Shown: in pieces, positions 45,334 to 48,362 of the stretch
How positions within the stretch are numbered: the stretch's first letter is position 1
How the letters are laid out: every line of letters starts with the position of its first letter
From: Lachnospiraceae bacterium
GTDB taxonomy: Bacteria > Bacillota > Clostridia > Lachnospirales > Lachnospiraceae
Direction of reading: 5' to 3'
Assembly (NCBI GenBank): GCA_020860645.1
Contig: JAJBTX010000098.1
Coordinates: 1 to 48,362 of the forward strand
DNA: 48,362 bases
Notes under the pieces: generated by a model
Seen by the model: the letters and a program-made list of their open reading frames with translations, nothing else
The model's database searches: none
Told to the model about the DNA's origin: nothing
Translations under genes and position numbers: made by a program

Positions 45334-46470
45334 TTGAGACGGATCTTACTCATCAATCTGCTGATTCTGTCGGTGTTCGCCAGCGTGTCCTACTGGACAG
45401 CCCAGAAGGAAAAGCTGGAGGCAGCTATGGGGAGCGGAATGGAGACTGTCCTGGAGGGCGGGGAGGAGTTTTCCGCGGCAGAGAGTGATATGGAGGACGA
45501 CCGGGAAGAGGTGCGTGAGGAGGCGGATGACTTTATAAAATGGGTGGATTTCGACGTTTCAAAATTCGCGCTCACGGAGGCCTATGAGTATGACCGGGAT
45601 ACCTACGGGACGAGCGATCATATCAGCTGGATTGATCTGCTGGCCTGGACGGCGGCTTACACCGGCGGCGTCTTTGACAATGACCGGACGGTATATTCCT
45701 GTATGACGGAGCTGGAGGAGCAGATAGCGGCGGGAGAGGAGCTGGGAAATCTGACTGCGGAGCTTCCTTATTTTTCTTATTACCAGGAGGCCTACACGGC
45801 GGTGCTCGGGGGAATGGTCGGAGAGTATGAGATCGAGGAGACGGATGAGGACGGAAAGGTCACGATGGTGAAAAAGTACGGGCTGAAGGCTTTTCACCCG
45901 ATCGCGAAGGGATTTCCCTACACAGATTATGATGATTTCGGCGTGTCGCGGAGCTACGGCTATGAGCGGCAGCACCTTGGACATGATCTCATGGGCCAGA
46001 CTGGTACGCCGGTCATTGCGGTTGAGTCCGGTTATGTCGAGGCGCTCGGATGGAACCAGTACGGCGGCTGGCGGATCGGTATCCGCAGCTTTGACGGGCT
46101 GCGCTATTATTACTATGCCCATCTGCGGCAGGGCTTTCCTTATCAGCCTGATCTGGAGGAAGGTTCTGTGGTACTGGCGGGGGATGTGATCGGCTATATG
46201 GGGCATACCGGCTACAGCGCGCAGGAGGATACAAATAATATCGACGAGACACATCTGCACTTCGGCATGCAGCTGATTTTCGATGAATCACAGAAAGAGG
46301 GGAATGGAGAGATCTGGATCGACTGCTATCAGATCGTCGGATTTCTGTATCGCCAGCAGTCGGAAGTGGAGCGGGATGATGAGACAAAAGTGTGGCGGCG
46401 CGTCTGGCAGATGAAGGATCCCGCGGCGGAAGCATATGAGCGGACAAGGGATTTTTCGATGTATCCGTAA
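45334..46470 (+). CDS. M23-family peptidoglycan metallopeptidase with membrane anchor
   Basis: Predicted cell-wall endopeptidase on the outer face of the membrane. The 378-residue chain has an N-terminal anchor (ILLINLLILSVFASVSYW), an acidic helical region, and a lysostaphin-type catalytic domain with the zinc-binding HLGHDLMG and the second motif THLHFG. TTG start after GGAGGAGGG. SpoIIQ is a degenerate relative, but here both histidine motifs are intact, so it should be active. Cell-wall remodelling during growth or sporulation is likely. Confidence 0.88.
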   Translation: MRRILLINLLILSVFASVSYWTAQKEKLEAAMGSGMETVLEGGEEFSAAESDMEDDREEVREEADDFIKWVDFDVSKFALTEAYEYDRDTYGTSDHISWIDLLAWTAAYTGGVFDNDRTVYSCMTELEEQIAAGEELGNLTAELPYFSYYQEAYTAVLGGMVGEYEIEETDEDGKVTMVKKYGLKAFHPIAKGFPYTDYDDFGVSRSYGYERQHLGHDLMGQTGTPVIAVESGYVEALGWNQYGGWRIGIRSFDGLRYYYYAHLRQGFPYQPDLEEGSVVLAGDVIGYMGHTGYSAQEDTNNIDETHLHFGMQLIFDESQKEGNGEIWIDCYQIVGFLYRQQSEVERDDETKVWRRVWQMKDPAAEAYERTRDFSMYP

Positions 46471-46484
46471 CCCTTTAAGTCCGC

Positions 46485-47354
46485 TCATTCGGCGAGTGCC
46501 AGATATTCTTCCAGCGTAATTTCATTTTCCATGATATAGGTGGCGGCCTCTTCGCCTACATAGCGAAAGTGCCATGACTCGTACTCGATGCCGGTGATAT
46601 CCTCTTTGCCCTCCGGATAGCGGAGGATAAAGCCGTATTCTGCGCAGTGCTCGGCGAGCCATATCGCCTCTTTGGTATCGGCCTGGGCGTCGTCGAGCTG
46701 CTGGTGAGTCTTGCTGACAATGTCCAGAGCCAGGCCTGTATGGTGTTCGCTGGCACCGGGAATGGCGATCCGCGTTCTGGCTTTATAAAACGCGTCCTCA
46801 TAGGTCCAGCCCTCCGCGAGCCGCTTGTCTATGTAGTTCTCAAAGAGCTCCGTCTGATACTCAATCGTGCGGTAAGCGGAGCAGATCACGGGGCGCAGCC
46901 CTTCCTCTTCCATGGCGTTCAGCATTTCATTGAGCGGCTCCACGATGCGGGCGTCAACCTGTTTTTTGCCGGTATTGGGCAGGGTCTCCAGCTCTACCGT
47001 AAAGTCGGAGGGGAGAAAGTTCTGCTCATTGACCAGGAAAAGATTCCAGTCGTCGGTGGAGATGGAGAGCTTCTCCTCTTCGTCTTCCTCCTCCGTGCTC
47101 TCCGCAGCATTCTCCGATACAGAGGAGGAGCTGTCGGAAGCCGATATGGACGCTGTTGTAATCTGCGCAGACTGCTGCAGCTCCGTGACCTGCGCCTCCA
47201 GGTCTTCGACCGTCCGGCTCAGCGCCCGGTTGGAGATGGCCAGGAAGGCACAGAAGCCGGTGGGAACCACGATCGCGGCCACTATGCATGCGATTAGGAG
47301 GTGTTTGTAAAATCTTACGCTGCCGGCATACCGCGCGCGTCTCCGCTTACTCAC
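46485..47354 (-). CDS. M15B (VanY-type) D-alanyl-D-alanine carboxypeptidase
   Basis: Membrane-anchored peptidoglycan carboxypeptidase of 289 residues. One N-terminal helix (LIACIVAAIVVPTGFCAFLA), a coiled Ser/Glu-rich stalk, then the catalytic domain with CSAYRTIEYQ, the zinc motif SEHHTGLALDI and the second zinc/catalytic motif ESWHFRYVG. GTG start overlaps the bactofilin stop by eight bases. It converges on the M23 gene with 14 bases between the stop codons. No van resistance genes are nearby, so a normal wall-maturation role is likely. Confidence 0.9.
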   Translation of the reverse strand: MSKRRRARYAGSVRFYKHLLIACIVAAIVVPTGFCAFLAISNRALSRTVEDLEAQVTELQQSAQITTASISASDSSSSVSENAAESTEEEDEEEKLSISTDDWNLFLVNEQNFLPSDFTVELETLPNTGKKQVDARIVEPLNEMLNAMEEEGLRPVICSAYRTIEYQTELFENYIDKRLAEGWTYEDAFYKARTRIAIPGASEHHTGLALDIVSKTHQQLDDAQADTKEAIWLAEHCAEYGFILRYPEGKEDITGIEYESWHFRYVGEEAATYIMENEITLEEYLALAE

Positions 47355-47994
47355 GGATATTTACCATGCCCTTGATCCGTGCACCCGTCTCCACCGACAG
47401 AGCTCCGGCGGTGATATCTCCCTGTACAACGGCATTCTCGCACAGCTCTACAAGACCTGAGACCTGGATCTGTCCCTCGCTTCTCCCGTTTGAGCGGACA
47501 TTCTGCGCTGTGAGATTGCCCTTCAGGCAGGAGTTTGCCTCTATGTAGATGACCTCGGAGGCGGATACGTCCCCGTTCAGCGTGCCTGACTGGAGGGAGA
47601 GATTGCCCGCGCTGACATTGCCCTGGATCGTTCCCTGCAGTTCAATGTCGCCCTCGCATTTGATGTCGCCGACGATGCTGCCGGCAATCTTCATATTAGA
47701 TTTTGTGACAATGTTTCCGGAGATTATCATGTCCTCCGGGATGATCGCGTTGTCCCGGCGGATGAAGAGATTCTCTGCGTTCTCGCCATTTTCGCCGTCC
47801 TCGCCCGGATTGTAGACGTGGATTCTGTCGTCGCGCACGGGCTCCGTCTCCAACGTCTGCAAGGCGATATCCTCCTCTTGCATCACCGGTACGGAGGTCT
47901 CCTGCTGGACAGGTGTCCTTGACACATCGGGATCGCCGGAGCCGAACAGTTCATTTACCGCCTTTTTAAAATTACTGTCATTTCTTCTGGCCAT
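47347..47994 (-). CDS. Bactofilin (polymer-forming cytoskeletal protein)
   Basis: A 215-residue bactofilin that would polymerise at the membrane and may position wall enzymes. The central beta-helix shows regular short repeats (SGNIVTKSNMKIAGSIVGDI, then DIELQGTIQGNVSAGNLSLQ), the DUF583 pattern. GAGGAAG precedes the ATG at 47994; the frame is open further upstream to 48204 but that region holds the promoter. Operon with the M15 peptidase, as often seen for bactofilins and M23/M15 peptidases. Confidence 0.9.
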   Translation of the reverse strand: MARRNDSNFKKAVNELFGSGDPDVSRTPVQQETSVPVMQEEDIALQTLETEPVRDDRIHVYNPGEDGENGENAENLFIRRDNAIIPEDMIISGNIVTKSNMKIAGSIVGDIKCEGDIELQGTIQGNVSAGNLSLQSGTLNGDVSASEVIYIEANSCLKGNLTAQNVRSNGRSEGQIQVSGLVELCENAVVQGDITAGALSVETGARIKGMVNIRE

Positions 47995-48040
47995 AAGCTG
48001 CTTCCTCTCATGTAATGTAGAATTCTCGTAACTGTACCTT

Positions 48041-48069
48041 ATTATAAATAAAATTGTGCGGTCTGTAAA
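48041..48069 (-). promoter_or_regulatory. Promoter of the bactofilin-carboxypeptidase operon
   Basis: On the minus strand TTTACA (48069-48064), a 17-base spacer and a perfect TATAAT (48046-48041), giving a leader of about 40 bases before the ATG at 47994. Confidence 0.75.
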
Positions 48070-48090
48070 TGCATTTTCCCGAAAAAACGC

Positions 48091-48137
48091 AAAAGAAAAG
48101 GCGGTACGAGAATCTGCTCTGCAATCCTCATACCGCC
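48091..48137 (-). terminator. Terminator upstream of the bactofilin promoter
   Basis: GGCGGTA (48100-48106) pairs with TACCGCC (48131-48137), extended after one mismatch by GAG/CTC. On the minus strand a T-rich run (AAAAGAAAA on the plus strand, 48091-48099) follows. It would end the transcript of the gene whose tail enters at the right edge, about 150 bases after its stop codon. Confidence 0.65.
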
Positions 48138-48287
48138 TATGAAACTGTATTGTCCAATGGAGTAAACCTCTCTTCTGTAGATTTTTATTTGATGGCACCC
48201 TCACGGCCTTTTATGGTGGTTTTTTATTATCAAGGTCTGTTCCTTCACCTTCTGTTTTTACTTCTTTCTTATTACCTTAGTGGTAAT
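48138..48287. other. AT-rich 3-prime region with no recognised gene
   Basis: About 150 bases between the stop codon of the right-edge gene and its terminator. It includes a small inverted repeat ATTACC/GGTAAT at 48272-48288 that overlaps the stop codon. No ORF, tRNA or known riboswitch was recognised. It could be a long 3-prime untranslated region or hold a small RNA. Confidence 0.35.
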
Positions 48288-48362
48288 TATGATTTATTTT
48301 CTTCGCTATTTAGTTTTCTAAGTCTGTACTTCCGGTGGACCGTACCATCCTTCCTTTTATGC
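48288..48362 (-). CDS. C-terminal end of an unidentified protein, cut by the window edge
   Basis: On the minus strand, an open frame enters at the window edge and reads HKRKDGTVHRKYRLRKLN, then SEENKS and a TAA at 48290-48288. Its basic, non-repetitive composition and the terminator downstream suggest a true gene end. A second minus-strand frame (ATG with AAGGAAGG in front, 12 codons) overlaps it. Too little is present to name the protein. Confidence 0.5.

Noticed and set aside
48288..48362. A 12-codon minus-strand peptide with a good ribosome-binding site at the right edge
   Set aside because: The other frame through the same bases reads as a plausible protein C terminus followed by a terminator; the short frame cannot be supported from this much sequence.

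Overview
The window looks like a chromosomal segment of an endospore-forming, Gram-positive member of the Clostridia, probably Lachnospiraceae. This rests on a complete spoIIIA operon, a zinc-type S14 protein, a Phe T-box leader, a small KOW gene between map and infA, and an enlarged ribosomal protein L17. The taxonomic call is inference. No rRNA, tRNA, CRISPR array or insertion sequence was recognised.

Layout. (1) 75-4709: spoIIIAA to spoIIIAH, the mother-cell half of the sporulation feeding-tube channel, with an unusually short spoIIIAF. It ends in a perfect 15-bp hairpin. (2) 4747-12861: an accessory sugar locus. A LysR-type regulator on the minus strand, broken by one frameshift, faces an eight-gene mannose-family PTS operon: EIIA, class II aldolase, D-2-hydroxyacid dehydrogenase, fused EIIC-EIID, EIIB, aldo/keto reductase, HAD phosphatase and a second EIIA. 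The intergenic region holds a LysR-type operator placed where it could activate the operon and repress the regulator. The substrate is unknown, and this is the most original part of the window. (3) 13002-18189: membrane pyrophosphatase with a MocR-type regulator directly behind it, then a TcdA-like tRNA-modification enzyme overlapping a class I methyltransferase. (4) 18255-34581: the S10-spc-alpha ribosomal super-operon from rpsJ to rplQ, with secY, adk, map, a KOW gene, infA and rpoA. It has a strong promoter and attenuator-like leader before rpsJ and two further promoter-like sites before rpmJ and rpsM; the second precedes a structured leader. (5) 34610-40304: an aminotransferase, a ketopantoate-reductase-like gene, a GlsB-type membrane protein, prephenate dehydrogenase and EPSP synthase (tyrosine and aromatic synthesis), and a Uma2-family nuclease-fold protein. 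(6) 40364-45260, minus strand: pheS-pheT-queA behind a Phe-specific T-box riboswitch. (7) 45334-48362: envelope genes, an M23 peptidase converging on a bactofilin and VanY-like M15 peptidase pair, and the C-terminal tail of one more minus-strand gene at the right edge.

Most genes are housekeeping and intact. Promoter, operator and hairpin calls come from reading the bases by eye, with no folding energies or database searches.
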